Part shown: in pieces, positions 36,218-47,864 of the stretch | Numbering within the stretch: the first letter of the stretch is position 1 | Layout of the letters: the number at the start of each line of letters is the position of its first letter | NCBI RefSeq assembly: GCF_016904955.1 | Contig: NZ_JADIKE010000035.1 | Location: forward strand, 124,001 to 188,000 | DNA length: 64,000 nucleotides | Direction of reading: 5' to 3' | DNA from: Dyella flava | GTDB taxonomy: Bacteria > Pseudomonadota > Gammaproteobacteria > Xanthomonadales > Rhodanobacteraceae | Translations under genes and position numbers: made by a program | Notes under the pieces: model-generated | What the model was told of the DNA's origin: nothing | Databases searched by the model: none | What the model saw: only the letters and a program-made list of their open reading frames with translations

Positions 36218-36967
36218 ATGTCGCCTCTTTCCGAATTTTTGATCTTCACCGGCGTCGGTGCGCTCGCCCAACTGGTGGATGGCGCGCTCGGCATGGCGTA
36301 CGGCGTTACATCGGCGGGCATGCTGCTGGGGATGGGCATGCCGCCTGCGCTGGCCAGCGCCAGCGTGCACTACGCGGAAACCTTCACCTGCGGCGCATCC
36401 GGACTCAGTCACTGGTGGGCCGGCAATGTGCAGAAGCGCCTGTTCTGGATGCTGGCGATTCCCGGCGTGGTCGGCGCGGTTATCGGCGCCACCTTGCTGG
36501 CTCATCTGCCATCGGCATGGATTCGCTATTTTCTTACGCCCTACCTGCTGCTCATGGGCTTGTTCCTGCTGTTTCGCACTTCGCGACGCAAGCAACACCG
36601 GGATGACGTGCCACGCGGCACCGGTCTGCTGGGTTTCGTTGCCGGCGTGCTCGATGCAGCAGGTGGCGGTGGCTGGAGCGCATTGACCGTTACCACCATG
36701 GTTGCGCGCGGCCAGGAGCCCCGCATGGTCATCGGCAGCGTGCACCTGGCCAAATGCGTGGTGAGTCTCGCCGCCAGCATCACCTTTCTGCTCAGCATCG
36801 GTGAAAGCAAGCTGCACGTCGTGCTGGGCCTGATTCTCGGCGGCGTGATTGCCGCTCCCTTCGGCGCCTGGCTGGTGCGCCGCTTACCGCCGCGCATCAC
36901 CACGCTGCTGGCTGGCCTTACGGTGCTGACACTGGGCCTGTACAACTTCTATCGCTTGCTGCGCTGA
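36218..36967 (+). CDS. TSUP-family transporter (TauE/SafE-like permease)
   Basis: A 249-residue membrane protein with about seven to eight hydrophobic segments. It begins FLIFTGVGALAQLVDGALGMAYGVTSAGMLLGMGMPP and contains the repeat-defining GFVAGVLDAAGGGGWSALTVTTMVARGQEP, the second-half counterpart. The family exports or imports sulfite, sulfonates or related anions. There are no sulfur-metabolism genes around it, so the substrate is open. The ATG at 36218 starts directly before the first helix. The 240 bases upstream are non-coding. Confidence 0.88.
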   Translation: MSPLSEFLIFTGVGALAQLVDGALGMAYGVTSAGMLLGMGMPPALASASVHYAETFTCGASGLSHWWAGNVQKRLFWMLAIPGVVGAVIGATLLAHLPSAWIRYFLTPYLLLMGLFLLFRTSRRKQHRDDVPRGTGLLGFVAGVLDAAGGGGWSALTVTTMVARGQEPRMVIGSVHLAKCVVSLAASITFLLSIGESKLHVVLGLILGGVIAAPFGAWLVRRLPPRITTLLAGLTVLTLGLYNFYRLLR

Positions 36968-37038
36968 GCATCCCGCACACGGCCTGGCATCGTGCGCAAG
37001 GCCGGACACACTGCAGTCGATTGCAGCGAATCATCGAA

Positions 37039-37650
37039 CTACCGCGACAGTTCGCAAATCCAGTTCACTTCCCAGTTCCGACCGCCGTCGGGTGAAAACG
37101 ACTGCTCCATGCGCGCCGCATGCGGGGAAATGTTGAGCCACATCCAGCGCACCAGAACCACCCGGTCCTTCCAGGTTATGCGGTTATAAAACTCGCCCCG
37201 ATTGCCATGAAATTCGCCGACGACGGGCGCCGCAGGATCGAGCTCGGCGTTGTCCAGATCCAGGCCATAGATGACCCACTGGTGCGTCTGCGGGTTGTAC
37301 ATGCGCAAGGTCTGCGCCTTGATGTGCTGCTTCCCGTCAGTGCTGGTGACATAGAACTGCTCGAAGTTGGCGTTGGTGTCGAGCAATTTGTGATGGTTGG
37401 AAATGCCGTCGTATTCCACCCAGGCATGAGAGCCGTCCAGGCGATCCGGCAGGCGGCGGACATGGGCTTTCCAGTCACCGATCAGAAAGTCGAAATCATG
37501 CGAACCATCGTGTTGCGGCACGGCGAATACCGCAGTGGGGTCCTGGGTAGCATCGCTCGCCATGGCCGGCAAGGCAGCGCCCAGCGACCCTGCCACGCCT
37601 GGCATCAGCAACATGAGGAACGTCGGTACAGCCCATTTCATCGCAGTCAT
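37039..37650 (-). CDS. Secreted DUF1579-like protein
   Basis: A 203-residue protein with a signal peptide (MKWAVPTFLMLLMPGVAGSLGAALPAMA, cleavage about 32) followed by a lipocalin-like beta-barrel domain: HDFDFLIGDWKAHVRRL, WVEYDGISNHHKLLDT, TLRMYNPQTHQWVIYGLD and the end MEQSFSPDGGRNWEVNWICEL. It resembles the DUF1579 group, for which no biochemical role is established. AGGAG 6 bases upstream of the ATG at 37650 supports this start. It is a single-gene unit. Confidence 0.75.
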   Translation of the reverse strand: MTAMKWAVPTFLMLLMPGVAGSLGAALPAMASDATQDPTAVFAVPQHDGSHDFDFLIGDWKAHVRRLPDRLDGSHAWVEYDGISNHHKLLDTNANFEQFYVTSTDGKQHIKAQTLRMYNPQTHQWVIYGLDLDNAELDPAAPVVGEFHGNRGEFYNRITWKDRVVLVRWMWLNISPHAARMEQSFSPDGGRNWEVNWICELSR

Positions 37651-37781
37651 GCACTTCTCCTGTTCTTGCGCGGTGACAGAAAAGGGGGTGCCGCAAGCTA
37701 ACCATCTGCAGCGTGGCTCAGATAGGCTGTTCTCATCGAGCCTACGCTCATCGGTAGGTGGATTCCATACAATGCCCTCCC

Positions 37782-38993
37782 ATGACTCCCATACACCCCT
37801 CCCGCAAGCCGTTACCGATTGAAGTACGCGGCACCTCGAAGCAGCCGCTCGGCATGACCGCGGCGCAATTCCTGCGCGACTACTGGCAAAAGCGCCCCCT
37901 GCTGATTCGCCATGCCTTTGCTGATTTTCAATCGCCTATTGCACCGGAAGACCTCGCCGGCCTGGCTTGCGAAGAAAGCGCACTGTCGCGGCTGATCCAG
38001 CATGACGAAGACCGCGAGCGCTGGTGTGTAAAAACCGGGCCCTTGAGCGAAAGCGATTTCGCCAAGACCGGTGACGCGAACTGGACCTTGTTGGTGCAGG
38101 ACGTCGACAAGTGGGACATGGATGTGGCCGCGCTGCTCGAGCACTTCCACTTCCTGCCCAGCTGGCGGGTGGACGATGTGATGATTTCCTACGCGGAACC
38201 GGGCGGTGGCGTGGGTCCGCATGTGGATCAATACGACGTGTTTCTACTGCAAGTCCTGGGGCAACGGCATTGGGCGATCAGCACCGATCCAAATGCGCCG
38301 AAAGATTTTCGCAGCGATGTAGAGCTCAAGCAGTTGCAGCACTTCGTGCCCACCCATGAGTGGCTGCTGGATCCGGGTGACATGCTCTATCTGCCGCCCG
38401 GCGTGCCGCACGACGGCGTAGGCTTTGGCGGTCCGTGCATGACGTTCTCGATCGGCATGCGTGCACCGTCGCAAGCTGAGCTGGTCGGTGACCTGGCCGA
38501 TTACCTGGCCGAACACCTGTCCGAAGATCAGCGTTATGCCGATCCGGATCTGGCGCCGGCCAAGCGCCCTGGAGAAATCGACAAGGCCGCGCTGCAGCGG
38601 GTACGCGAAGCTGTGCCGTTCACCGCTGGATTGGATGACACAACCCTGATCGACTGGTTCGGCCGCTTTATCACTCGCTACCGCAGTGCGCAGACCCCGC
38701 TTCCCCCCAGCAAGGCGCTGAGCGATGCGGCGCTGATAAAGCAACTCGACAGCGGGGCCTCGCTGCTGCGTCATCCATGGTCGCGCATGGCCTGGGCTCA
38801 GCAGCGCTCACGTTGCACCGTGTTTGCCAATGGACATGCCTACCCGGCCTCCGTCCCGATGGCAACGCTGCTTTGCGGACAACGTGTGTTGCCGCCTCCT
38901 CACACACTGACGGACGAAGAGCGCCAGCTCATACTGGCCCTGGTCAATGACGGTCATGTGATTCCCCGCAAGCTGCGCGGACGCAAAGCATGA
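37782..38993 (+). CDS. roxA: Ribosomal protein uL16 3-hydroxylase-like oxygenase (RoxA/YcfD type)
   Basis: A 403-residue 2-oxoglutarate and Fe(II)-dependent JmjC-type cupin oxygenase that hydroxylates an arginine of ribosomal protein L16. The N-terminal YWQKRPLLIRHAF motif, the metal facial triad GPHVDQYDVF (His-x-Asp) and the second His in PPGVPHDGVGFGGPCMTFSIG are present. A C-terminal winged-helix-like dimerisation/recognition region follows (DWFGRFITRYRS ... LVNDGHVIPRKLRGR). The stop overlaps the next gene (ATGA). Confidence 0.9.
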   Translation: MTPIHPSRKPLPIEVRGTSKQPLGMTAAQFLRDYWQKRPLLIRHAFADFQSPIAPEDLAGLACEESALSRLIQHDEDRERWCVKTGPLSESDFAKTGDANWTLLVQDVDKWDMDVAALLEHFHFLPSWRVDDVMISYAEPGGGVGPHVDQYDVFLLQVLGQRHWAISTDPNAPKDFRSDVELKQLQHFVPTHEWLLDPGDMLYLPPGVPHDGVGFGGPCMTFSIGMRAPSQAELVGDLADYLAEHLSEDQRYADPDLAPAKRPGEIDKAALQRVREAVPFTAGLDDTTLIDWFGRFITRYRSAQTPLPPSKALSDAALIKQLDSGASLLRHPWSRMAWAQQRSRCTVFANGHAYPASVPMATLLCGQRVLPPPHTLTDEERQLILALVNDGHVIPRKLRGRKA

Positions 38994-39502
38994 GCACGAC
39001 ACCCACGATCGATGATGAAAGCCCCCGCGCTGTCGACGGTCGCGAGGACATGGCCGCGGTCCGGCTGCAATTGCTGGTGGCCACTCGCTACAAGTTGGCG
39101 ATTTACTTGCCGGCGTTGTCGCCTGACATCCTCAGCAGCCCGACCGAACTGGCCGAACTACGCCGCATCGCCACGTCCGGACGCGGCGCCGAGATCCGCA
39201 TCATCCTTGGCGATCCCGCCACCGCGTTGCGTGCCGGCCATCGCCTGATCGACCTAGCGCAGCGCTTGCCGACTGCCCTGCAGATCCGTACGCCGGCCGA
39301 TGAAGATATCGGCGAAACCAGGAACAGCAGCGCCTGGATACTCAATGACGGGTACGGCTACCTCTTTCTGCCCAACGCCGATCGGCCGGAAGGCCGGGCC
39401 GCCTTGCGTGACGGGCCGGGCCAGGCGCCATTGCTGCTGGAATTCGAACGGCTCTGGGAGCGTGCCCTCCCCGCCACCCAGCTTCAGCCCCTGGGTTTGT
39501 AA
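38990..39502 (+). CDS. Conserved protein of unknown function behind roxA
   Basis: A 170-residue soluble protein with no signal peptide. It resembles PLD-like stand-alone domains found beside acetyltransferases in Pseudomonas and Xanthomonas (DUF7931 type): VRLQLLVATRYKLAIYLPALSPDILSSPTELAELRRIATSGRGAEIRIILGD, then RNSSAWILNDGYGYLFLPN. No HKD catalytic motif is present, so enzymatic phospholipase activity is unlikely. The 4-base overlap with roxA suggests a linked role, for example substrate presentation or another ribosome-related function. That is inference. Confidence 0.7.
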   Translation: MSTTPTIDDESPRAVDGREDMAAVRLQLLVATRYKLAIYLPALSPDILSSPTELAELRRIATSGRGAEIRIILGDPATALRAGHRLIDLAQRLPTALQIRTPADEDIGETRNSSAWILNDGYGYLFLPNADRPEGRAALRDGPGQAPLLLEFERLWERALPATQLQPLGL

Positions 39503-39633
39503 ACTGCCGGCTGAACCATCGGCCCCGGCAGCCTCTTCCCGTAATGGGGTACATGCTGACGGCAAAGCCTTGCCGCTACGGCGATTTTGATCATGGGCAG
39601 CAAGTAAGCTTGTCGTCAAAACCACCAACCAAC

Positions 39634-39664
39634 TTGCCGCGTCGCAGCAGCCACAGGCTATAAT
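39634..39664 (+). promoter_or_regulatory. Probable promoter of sucA
   Basis: A perfect TATAAT at 39659-39664, with TTGCCG at 39634-39639 as the best -35. The spacing of 19 bases is longer than ideal. It lies 77 bases before the sucA start in the 238-base gap behind the preceding gene. Confidence 0.4.
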
Positions 39665-39740
39665 TGACGGGATTTTTCGCCAGCGAAACCACCGCCCACA
39701 GGTGGGTCGCTGAAGGCCTCCCTTCCCTGCCGGTGGTGAC

Positions 39741-42587
39741 GTGAGCACAAACCTAATCCGCGAGTTTTCTGAATCCTCGCAACTCGCAGGCGGCAACGCC
39801 GATTACGTTGAATCCTTGTATGAAACCTGGCTGGCCGACCCCGAGTCGGTACCCGCCGAGTGGAATACCTACTTCAAGACTTTCAAAGGCCGCGAGTCTG
39901 GGGACGTTCCTCATTCCGCGGCCATTGCGCGTATAGAGGCCGCACAAAAGCAGCGCCCCAACGGTGCTGCCGTCGCGGCCCCGGTCAGCGATGAGCACGC
40001 GCGCAAGCAGGCCGGCGTGCTGCGCCTGCTGACGGCCTACCGTTCGCGCGGCCACCTCGCCGCCGACCTCGATCCGCTGGGCCTGGCCCACAAGACGCAT
40101 GCCCCGGATCTGGACCTGCCGTTCCACGGTCTGTCCGACGCCGACCTCGATACCGAGTTCGACTGCGGCAACTTCGCCGGCGGCGGCCAGCGCATGAAAC
40201 TGCGCGAGCTGTTCGCCCGCCTCAAGCGCGTCTACACCCATACGGTCGGCTCGGAGTTCATGCACATCTCCGACCACGCGCAGCGCAACTGGATCTACTC
40301 GCGCTTGGAACAGGCCAATGGCCAGGCCGGTCTGGACAAGTCCGGCAAGCAGCGCATCCTGGATGGTCTGACCGCCGCTGACGGCCTTGAGCGCTACCTG
40401 CATACCAAGTATGTCGGCCAGAAGCGCTTCTCGCTGGAAGGTGGCGACAGCCTGATCCCGATGATGGACGACATCGTCCGCGCCGCGGGCGACAACGGCA
40501 TCAAGGACCTGGTCATCGGCATGGCCCACCGCGGCCGCTTGAACATGCTGGTGAACATCCTCGGCAAGCCGCCGAAGACCCTCTTCAACGAGTTCGAAGG
40601 CAAGTTTGAGCACACCGAGGATGACCCGGGCCACTCCGGCGACGTGAAGTACCATATGGGTTTCTCCGCCGACGTCCGCACACCCAAGGGTGGCGTGCAT
40701 GTAGCGCTCGCCTTCAACCCCTCGCACCTGGAAATCGTCAATCCGGTAGTGGCCGGTTCGGTCCACGCGCGCCAGGTTCGCCGCAAGGACCACGACCGCA
40801 CCCAGTCGCTGGCTGTGCTGATCCACGGCGACGCCGCATTGGCCGGTCAGGGCGTGAACATGGAACTGTTCAACATGTCGCAGGCCCGCGGCTTCAAGAT
40901 CGGCGGCACCCTGCACATCGTGGTCAACAACCAGGTGGGCTTTACCACCTCCAACCCGCAGGACGCGCGTTCGACCCTGTACTGCACCGACCTCGCCAAG
41001 ATGGTCAACGCGCCGGTGTTCCATGTGAATGGCGATGATCCGGAAGCAGTAATCCAGGTTACCCGCCTCGCCTACGAATTCCGCAAGCAGTTCCTCAAGG
41101 ACGTGGTCATCGACCTGGTTTGCTACCGCCGCCACGGCCATAACGAAGCCGATGAACCGGCCGCCACCCAACCGGTGATGTACCAGATCATCCGCAAGCG
41201 TCCGCCCACGCGCGAACTCTATGCGCAGCAACTGGTGAAAGAAGGCCTGCTTGCCGACGGCGATGCGCAGAAGCAATTCGATGCCTACCGCGACCGCCTC
41301 GAGGCCGGCGCGGCCATGACCGATCTGCACCCGTCGCTGACCAAGGACGTGGAAGTGGACTGGGGCCAGTTCATTGGCAAGAAGCTTTCCACCCCGGCCA
41401 ACACCAGTGTGGCGAAAACCAAGCTGGTCGAGCTGGCCAATCGCATCCTCGACATGCCAAAAGACCTGACGCTGCAATCACGCGTCGCCAAGATCTACGA
41501 CGACCGTCGCAAGATGGCCAGCGGCGAACTGCCGGGCGATTGGGGCTTTGCCGAAAACCTCGCCTACGCCACGCTGATCGACGAAGGCCACAACCTGCGC
41601 ATCGTGGGTCAGGATTCCGGTCGCGGCACGTTCTTCCATCGTCACGCCGTGTTGCACGATCAGAAGGATGGCCACACCTACATGCCGCTGGCCACGCTGC
41701 GCGCCGATGCCAACGTGGAAGTGATCGATTCGCTGCTCAGCGAAGAAGCGGTGATGGCGTTCGAATACGGCCACGCGACCACCGATCCGTACACGCTCAA
41801 CATCTGGGAAGGACAGTTTGGTGACTTCGCCAACGGTGCGCAGGTGGTGATCGACCAGTTCATCAGCTCCGGCGAAGCCAAGTGGGATCGCCTGTGCGGT
41901 CTGGCGCTGTACCTGCCGCACGGCTACGAAGGTCAAGGTCCGGAGCACTCCTCCGCTCGCCTGGAACGCTTCCTGCAACTTTGCGCATTGGAGAACATGC
42001 AGGTCTGCGTGCCGACTACGCCGGCGCAGGACTTCCACATGATTCGCCGCCAGATGCTGCGCCCGGTGCGCAAGCCGCTGATCGTGATGACGCCGAAGTC
42101 GCTGCTGCGTCACAAGCTGGCGGTATCCACGCTCGACGAGCTGGCCAACGGCAGCTTCCAGTTGGTCATCGGCGAACATCGCGACCTGCCGGCGAAGAAA
42201 GTCAAACGCGTGGTGCTGTGCGCAGGCAAGGTCTATTACGACTTGCTGGAAGAGGCAGAAAAGCGCGGCATCAACGATGTCGCCGTGGTGCGCATCGAGC
42301 AGTTGTATCCGTTCCCGCGCCCGGAAGTGACCGCCGAACTGGAAAAGTATCCTTCCGCCAAGGAAGTGATCTGGTGTCAGGAAGAGCCGATGAACCAGGG
42401 CGCCTGGTTCCAGATCCGTCACCACCTGCAGGCCTGCGTGGGCAGCAAGCAAAGTCTTTCCTACGCTGGCCGTGCCCGCTCGCCGGCGCCGGCTGCCGGT
42501 CACCTCAACGATCACATCGCCGAACAGGCTGCGCTGGTCGAACAGGCGCTCGTCGCGCCGGTCGGCCCTGATCACTCAGCAGAATAA
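39741..42587 (+). CDS. sucA: 2-oxoglutarate dehydrogenase E1 component
   Basis: A 948-residue thiamine-diphosphate enzyme that decarboxylates 2-oxoglutarate in the TCA cycle. The N-terminal E2-binding stretch ([28 protein letters not shown]) is present. The ThDP core includes [11 protein letters not shown] and the Mg2+/ThDP motif [10 protein letters not shown]...NNQVGFTT. The C-terminal half starts at [32 protein letters not shown]. The start is GTG at 39741. It is first in sucA-sucB-lpdA. Confidence 0.97.
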   Translation: MSTNLIREFSESSQLAGGNADYVESLYETWLADPESVPAEWNTYFKTFKGRESGDVPHSAAIARIEAAQKQRPNGAAVAAPVSDEHARKQAGVLRLLTAYRSRGHLAADLDPLGLAHKTHAPDLDLPFHGLSDADLDTEFDCGNFAGGGQRMKLRELFARLKRVYTHTVGSEFMHISDHAQRNWIYSRLEQANGQAGLDKSGKQRILDGLTAADGLERYLHTKYVGQKRFSLEGGDSLIPMMDDIVRAAGDNGIKDLVIGMAHRGRLNMLVNILGKPPKTLFNEFEGKFEHTEDDPGHSGDVKYHMGFSADVRTPKGGVHVALAFNPSHLEIVNPVVAGSVHARQVRRKDHDRTQSLAVLIHGDAALAGQGVNMELFNMSQARGFKIGGTLHIVVNNQVGFTTSNPQDARSTLYCTDLAKMVNAPVFHVNGDDPEAVIQVTRLAYEFRKQFLKDVVIDLVCYRRHGHNEADEPAATQPVMYQIIRKRPPTRELYAQQLVKEGLLADGDAQKQFDAYRDRLEAGAAMTDLHPSLTKDVEVDWGQFIGKKLSTPANTSVAKTKLVELANRILDMPKDLTLQSRVAKIYDDRRKMASGELPGDWGFAENLAYATLIDEGHNLRIVGQDSGRGTFFHRHAVLHDQKDGHTYMPLATLRADANVEVIDSLLSEEAVMAFEYGHATTDPYTLNIWEGQFGDFANGAQVVIDQFISSGEAKWDRLCGLALYLPHGYEGQGPEHSSARLERFLQLCALENMQVCVPTTPAQDFHMIRRQMLRPVRKPLIVMTPKSLLRHKLAVSTLDELANGSFQLVIGEHRDLPAKKVKRVVLCAGKVYYDLLEEAEKRGINDVAVVRIEQLYPFPRPEVTAELEKYPSAKEVIWCQEEPMNQGAWFQIRHHLQACVGSKQSLSYAGRARSPAPAAGHLNDHIAEQAALVEQALVAPVGPDHSAE

Positions 42588-42604
42588 AAACCCAAGGATT
42601 ATTT

Positions 42605-43804
42605 ATGTCCACCGAAGTCAAAGTCCCCGTTCTGCCCGAGTCCGTCTCCGACGCCACCATCGCCACCTGGCACAAGAAAGCCGGTGATGCGATCAAGCGT
42701 GACGAGAACCTGGTCGACCTGGAAACCGACAAGGTCGTGCTGGAAGTGCCGGCACCCGTCGATGGGGTGATCAAGGAACTCAAGTTCCAGACCGGCGACA
42801 CTGTCAACAGCCAGCAGGTGATCGCGATCATCGAAGAAGGCGCCGTGGCTGCCGCGCCGGCTCCTGCCGCTGCGGCACCGGCCCCCGCTCCTGCCCCGGC
42901 CGCCGCCGCGCCGAAGGCTGCCGCTGCGGGTACCGCCGATCTTTCTCCGGCCGGTCTGCGCGTCGCCACCGAACAGAACATCGATCCGTCCAAGGTGACG
43001 GGCACCGGCCGCGACGGCCGCGTGACCAAGGAAGACCTGGTCAACTACGGCAAGGGCGGAGCTCCCGCCGCGGCGGCTCCGGCCGTGGCCCCGACACCCG
43101 GCTCACGTCCGGAAGAGCGCGTGCCGATGACGCGCATCCGCGCCCGCATCGCCGAGCGCCTGATGCAGTCGAAGAATTCGATCGCGATGCTCACCTCGTT
43201 CAACGAAGTGAACCTCGCCGAAGTCAGCAAGATGCGCAAGACGCTGGGCGAGCAGTTCGAAAAGTCCAACGGTGTGAAGCTCGGCTTCATGAGCTTCTTC
43301 GTGAAGGCCGCGACCGAAGCGCTGAAGCGTCATCCGGTCGTCAACGCCTCGGTCGATGGCAACGACATCATCTATCACGGCTATCAGGACATTTCGATCG
43401 CCGTGGCCACCGACAAGGGCCTGGTGACGCCGGTGCTGCGCGATGCGCAGTCGATGAGCTTCGCCGATATCGAAAAGGGCATTGCCAACTACGCCAAGAA
43501 GGCGCGTGACGGCAAGCTCGGCCTCGACGACCTGCAGGGCGGCACCTTCACCATCACCAACGGCGGCACCTTCGGTTCACTGCTGTCGACCCCGATCGTG
43601 AACCCGCCGCAGAGTGCGATTCTCGGCATGCACACCATCAAGGAGCGCGCCATTGTCGAGAACGGCCAGGTGATCGCCGCCCCGATGATGTACCTGGCGC
43701 TGAGCTACGACCACCGCATCATCGACGGCAAGGACGCGGTGTTGTTCCTGGTCGATATCAAGAACCAGCTGGAAAACCCGCAGCGCATGCTGTTGGGCAT
43801 GTAA
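42605..43804 (+). CDS. sucB: Dihydrolipoyl succinyltransferase (OGDH E2)
   Basis: A 399-residue core of the OGDH complex. The lipoyl domain holds the lipoylated lysine in [14 protein letters not shown] (about residue 43). A long Ala/Pro linker follows. The E3-binding domain ([32 protein letters not shown]) comes next. The catalytic domain ends with the [16 protein letters not shown] motif (His, Asp). It is 17 bases behind sucA. Confidence 0.97.
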   Translation: MSTEVKVPVLPESVSDATIATWHKKAGDAIKRDENLVDLETDKVVLEVPAPVDGVIKELKFQTGDTVNSQQVIAIIEEGAVAAAPAPAAAAPAPAPAPAAAAPKAAAAGTADLSPAGLRVATEQNIDPSKVTGTGRDGRVTKEDLVNYGKGGAPAAAAPAVAPTPGSRPEERVPMTRIRARIAERLMQSKNSIAMLTSFNEVNLAEVSKMRKTLGEQFEKSNGVKLGFMSFFVKAATEALKRHPVVNASVDGNDIIYHGYQDISIAVATDKGLVTPVLRDAQSMSFADIEKGIANYAKKARDGKLGLDDLQGGTFTITNGGTFGSLLSTPIVNPPQSAILGMHTIKERAIVENGQVIAAPMMYLALSYDHRIIDGKDAVLFLVDIKNQLENPQRMLLGM

Positions 43805-43812
43805 CAGCTTGA

Positions 43813-45351
<1,539 letters not shown>

Positions 45352-45412
45352 GGTCAGCATGGCTTCGTCCCGGACAGCGCGTGAAGGCGCGACGATCCGG
45401 GCTCCAGCATCG

Positions 45413-45451
45413 ACGGCCCGCTCGTGGCGACATGAGCGGGCCGTTCTATTT
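45413..45451 (+). terminator. Terminator of the sucAB-lpdA operon
   Basis: ACGGCCCGCTC/GAGCGGGCCGT (45413-45423 and 45434-45444) around a 10-base loop, followed by TCTATTTG. It lies 62 bases after the lpdA stop. Confidence 0.75.
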
Positions 45452-45539
45452 GCGAAATCCGTAGCGAGCCGTCAATCGTTCTTGTGCCAAGCTATTGGAC
45501 TTGCCGCCCGTCATCCGTCGCCAGCTATTTGAGACAACC

Positions 45540-46136
45540 ATGGCCCAGCCTTCTTCTCTTTGCGTCTATTGCGGTTCCAGTTCCGGCAAATACCCCGAAT
45601 ACGTGGAGAGTGCGCGCGCATTTGGTACCGAGATGGCGCGCCGGGGCATCGCACTGGTTTACGGTGGTGGCAAAGTGGGTTTGATGGGCACTGTCGCTGA
45701 CGCGGTGCTCGCCGCAGGCGGCAAGGCCATCGGCGTCATTCCGCGCCAGCTGGTCGAACGCGAAGTGGCGCATCCTGGCCTGACCGACATGCATGTGGTG
45801 GAAACCATGCATCAGCGCAAGACACGCATGTACGAGCTATCGGATGCTTTCGTCGCCCTGCCCGGCGGCTTTGGCACCATGGACGAAATGTTCGAAATGC
45901 TCACCTGGGCGCAGTTGGGACTGCACACCTATCCGTGCGCATTTTTCGATGTGCGCGGTTACTACACGCAATTGCGCCGCATGATGAATCACATGGTCAG
46001 CGAAAACTTTGTGCGTCCGGAACAGCGTGAAAGCATCTGGTTCGGCGACGACATGCAGCAACTGTTCGACTGGATGTCGAGTTATCAAGGCAACAGTACT
46101 CCAAAGTGGATCGACAGCCGCAGCGTCGAAGCCTGA
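45540..46136 (+). CDS. LOG-family protein (cytokinin riboside 5'-monophosphate phosphoribohydrolase type)
   Basis: A 198-residue TIGR00730-type Rossmann protein. The N-terminal CVYCGSSSGKYPEY and the signature ALPGGFGTMDEMFEMLTWAQLG (PGGxGTxxE) identify it. LOG proteins cleave the N-glycosidic bond of nucleoside 5'-monophosphates; only some make cytokinins, so hormone production is not implied. The ATG at 45540 is taken because the conserved part starts there. It is 14 bases before the next gene and probably co-transcribed with it. Confidence 0.9.
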   Translation: MAQPSSLCVYCGSSSGKYPEYVESARAFGTEMARRGIALVYGGGKVGLMGTVADAVLAAGGKAIGVIPRQLVEREVAHPGLTDMHVVETMHQRKTRMYELSDAFVALPGGFGTMDEMFEMLTWAQLGLHTYPCAFFDVRGYYTQLRRMMNHMVSENFVRPEQRESIWFGDDMQQLFDWMSSYQGNSTPKWIDSRSVEA

Positions 46137-46150
46137 TCGAGAACCTCATC

Positions 46151-47155
46151 ATGACCACCGTTACCGATTTTCGCGCCTTCCGCATCCATAACGACGCAGC
46201 CGGTTATCGCGGCGGCCTGGAAACCATGCAGGCCGATGCGCTAAGCGCAGGCGAAGTACTGGTGAAAGTTGCCTACTCGTCGGTGAACTACAAGGACGCA
46301 TTGGCCGGCACCGGCAAAGGCAAGATTCTTCGACAGTATCCGCTCAACGGCGGTATTGATGCGGCAGGTGTGGTGGTCGCCTCCACTGATCCACGGATCA
46401 AGGAAGGTGACGAAGTGCTGTGCACTGGCAGCGGCCTGTCCGAAACCCGTGACGGCGGCTATGGCGAATACATCCGCCTGGCCCCGGCGTGGACCATTCC
46501 CCTGCCCAAGGGGCTGAGCCTGCGCGAAAGCATGATCATCGGTACAGCCGGCTTTACGGCTGCACTGGCTTTGCTGCGCATGCAGGACAATCACCAGTCC
46601 CCCGCACTAGGTCCCATCGCGGTGACGGGCGCCAGCGGTGGCGTCGGCATGCTGGCGATCGATATCTTCAGCCGCGCCGGCTACGACGTGCATGCCATCA
46701 GCGGCAAGAGCGATCAGTTCGATATCCTGCGTAGCCTCGGCGCCGCCGAATGCATCGACCGTCACCAGCTCAGCTTCAGTGGCAAGCCGATGGACTCGGC
46801 CCGTTTCGGCTGCGCGCTGGACAACGTCGGCGGTGCCATGCTTGCCGGACTGCTGCCGCTGATCGTCCCCTACGGGAATGTCGCCATCTGTGGCAATGCC
46901 GGCGGCGTCGCCTTCGACAGCACGGTCATGCCGTTCATCATTCGTGGCGCCAGCCTGCTCGGCATCGCCTCCGCCGGTACAGCCCGCGACCAGCGCGACC
47001 AGGTATGGCAACATCTGGGCAGCGACTGGAAGCCTCGCCACCTCGATCGGATCGCCACCCGGGAAGTGACACTTGACCAGCTTCCGGAAGTATTCGAGCG
47101 TATGCTGGCGGGCGATTCGTTCGGCCGCACACTTGTACGTGTAGGTAACGTTTGA
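46151..47155 (+). CDS. AcuI/YhdH-type quinone oxidoreductase (MDR family)
   Basis: A 334-residue zinc-independent medium-chain dehydrogenase of the YhdH/AcuI group, which reduces acrylyl-CoA to propionyl-CoA with NADPH. Signs: SSVNYKDALAGTGKGKILRQYPLNGGIDAAGVV at the N-terminus and the NADPH fold GPIAVTGASGGVGMLAIDI. The group's preferred start and length (about 330) are met at 46151. It may detoxify acrylyl-CoA or related enones. No dimethylsulfoniopropionate genes are near. Confidence 0.88.
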   Translation: MTTVTDFRAFRIHNDAAGYRGGLETMQADALSAGEVLVKVAYSSVNYKDALAGTGKGKILRQYPLNGGIDAAGVVVASTDPRIKEGDEVLCTGSGLSETRDGGYGEYIRLAPAWTIPLPKGLSLRESMIIGTAGFTAALALLRMQDNHQSPALGPIAVTGASGGVGMLAIDIFSRAGYDVHAISGKSDQFDILRSLGAAECIDRHQLSFSGKPMDSARFGCALDNVGGAMLAGLLPLIVPYGNVAICGNAGGVAFDSTVMPFIIRGASLLGIASAGTARDQRDQVWQHLGSDWKPRHLDRIATREVTLDQLPEVFERMLAGDSFGRTLVRVGNV

Positions 47156-47387
47156 CGTGGTTTAACGCGTTTAAACCCGGAAGCCCGGCCACCGCGACCA
47201 GGTCAGACTGTTAAAACAGCTTAATGAGGTAGACCATGGATGGCCTGCCACGAATCCGGCATCTCAAGTGCCTGATTCGTCAGAGCCGGGTTCGGACATG
47301 TGCCGAAAGCGGCGAGTCGAGAAAGTGCAGGAGCACTTCCTCAACATCCTGATAGAATTTGACGAAACAGCAGGGGATCCCCACCTT

Positions 47388-47753
47388 ATGGCACGCATCC
47401 TAATTGTCGACGATTCGCCGTCACAGCTTCTTGGTATCAAGCGCATCGTCGAGAAGCTCGGCCACGAGGCGCTGACTGCGGAAGATGGCGCGGCCGGTGT
47501 CGTAGCAGCCAAACAGGAAAAGCCTTCCCTCATCCTGATGGACGTGGTGATGCCCAACCTCAATGGTTTCCAGGCCACGCGCACCATCAGCAAGGACCCG
47601 GAAACCGCACATATTCCAATCGTGCTGGTCACCACCAAAGACCAGGAAACCGACAAGGTGTGGGGTATGCGCCAAGGCGCGAAAGCTTATGTGACCAAGC
47701 CGATCAAGGAAGAAGAATTGGTTGCCGTGCTCAAGGAATTGCTGCCCGCCTGA
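47388..47753 (+). CDS. PilH-like single-domain response regulator
   Basis: A 121-residue CheY-type receiver. It begins MARILIVDDSPSQLLGIKRIVEKLGHEALTAEDG with the acidic pair Asp8-Asp9. The phosphoacceptor is the Asp in LILMDVVMPNLNG (about Asp52). The switch Thr is in VLVTTKDQETD and the Lys in YVTKPIKEEEL. It most resembles PilH/PilG of twitching-motility chemosensory systems, although no pil genes adjoin. The ATG at 47388 starts the conserved domain. Confidence 0.85.
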   Translation: MARILIVDDSPSQLLGIKRIVEKLGHEALTAEDGAAGVVAAKQEKPSLILMDVVMPNLNGFQATRTISKDPETAHIPIVLVTTKDQETDKVWGMRQGAKAYVTKPIKEEELVAVLKELLPA

Positions 47754-47774
47754 CGCCCTGCTCGATTGCCAAAC

Positions 47775-47801
47775 AAAAACGGCGCCGCATGGCGCCGTTT
47801 T
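47775..47801. terminator. Terminator behind the response regulator
   Basis: AAAACGGCGCC/GGCGCCGTTTT around GCAT, with A and T runs on both sides. It is able to act on the plus-strand regulator gene; the convergent DnaJ-like gene ends 64 bases further. Confidence 0.85.
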
Positions 47802-47864
47802 GTGTTTTGGACATCTCCCTCCAGGTGTCCGAAGGGAGTTTATGCAAATGCAAACAGCCGAGCC

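Noticed and set aside
47236..47352. A 38-codon ORF before the PilH-like gene, with GAGGT upstream
   Set aside because: Composition (Arg/Ser-rich end) looks random and the frame does not continue into the regulator. Without conservation data it is not supportable.
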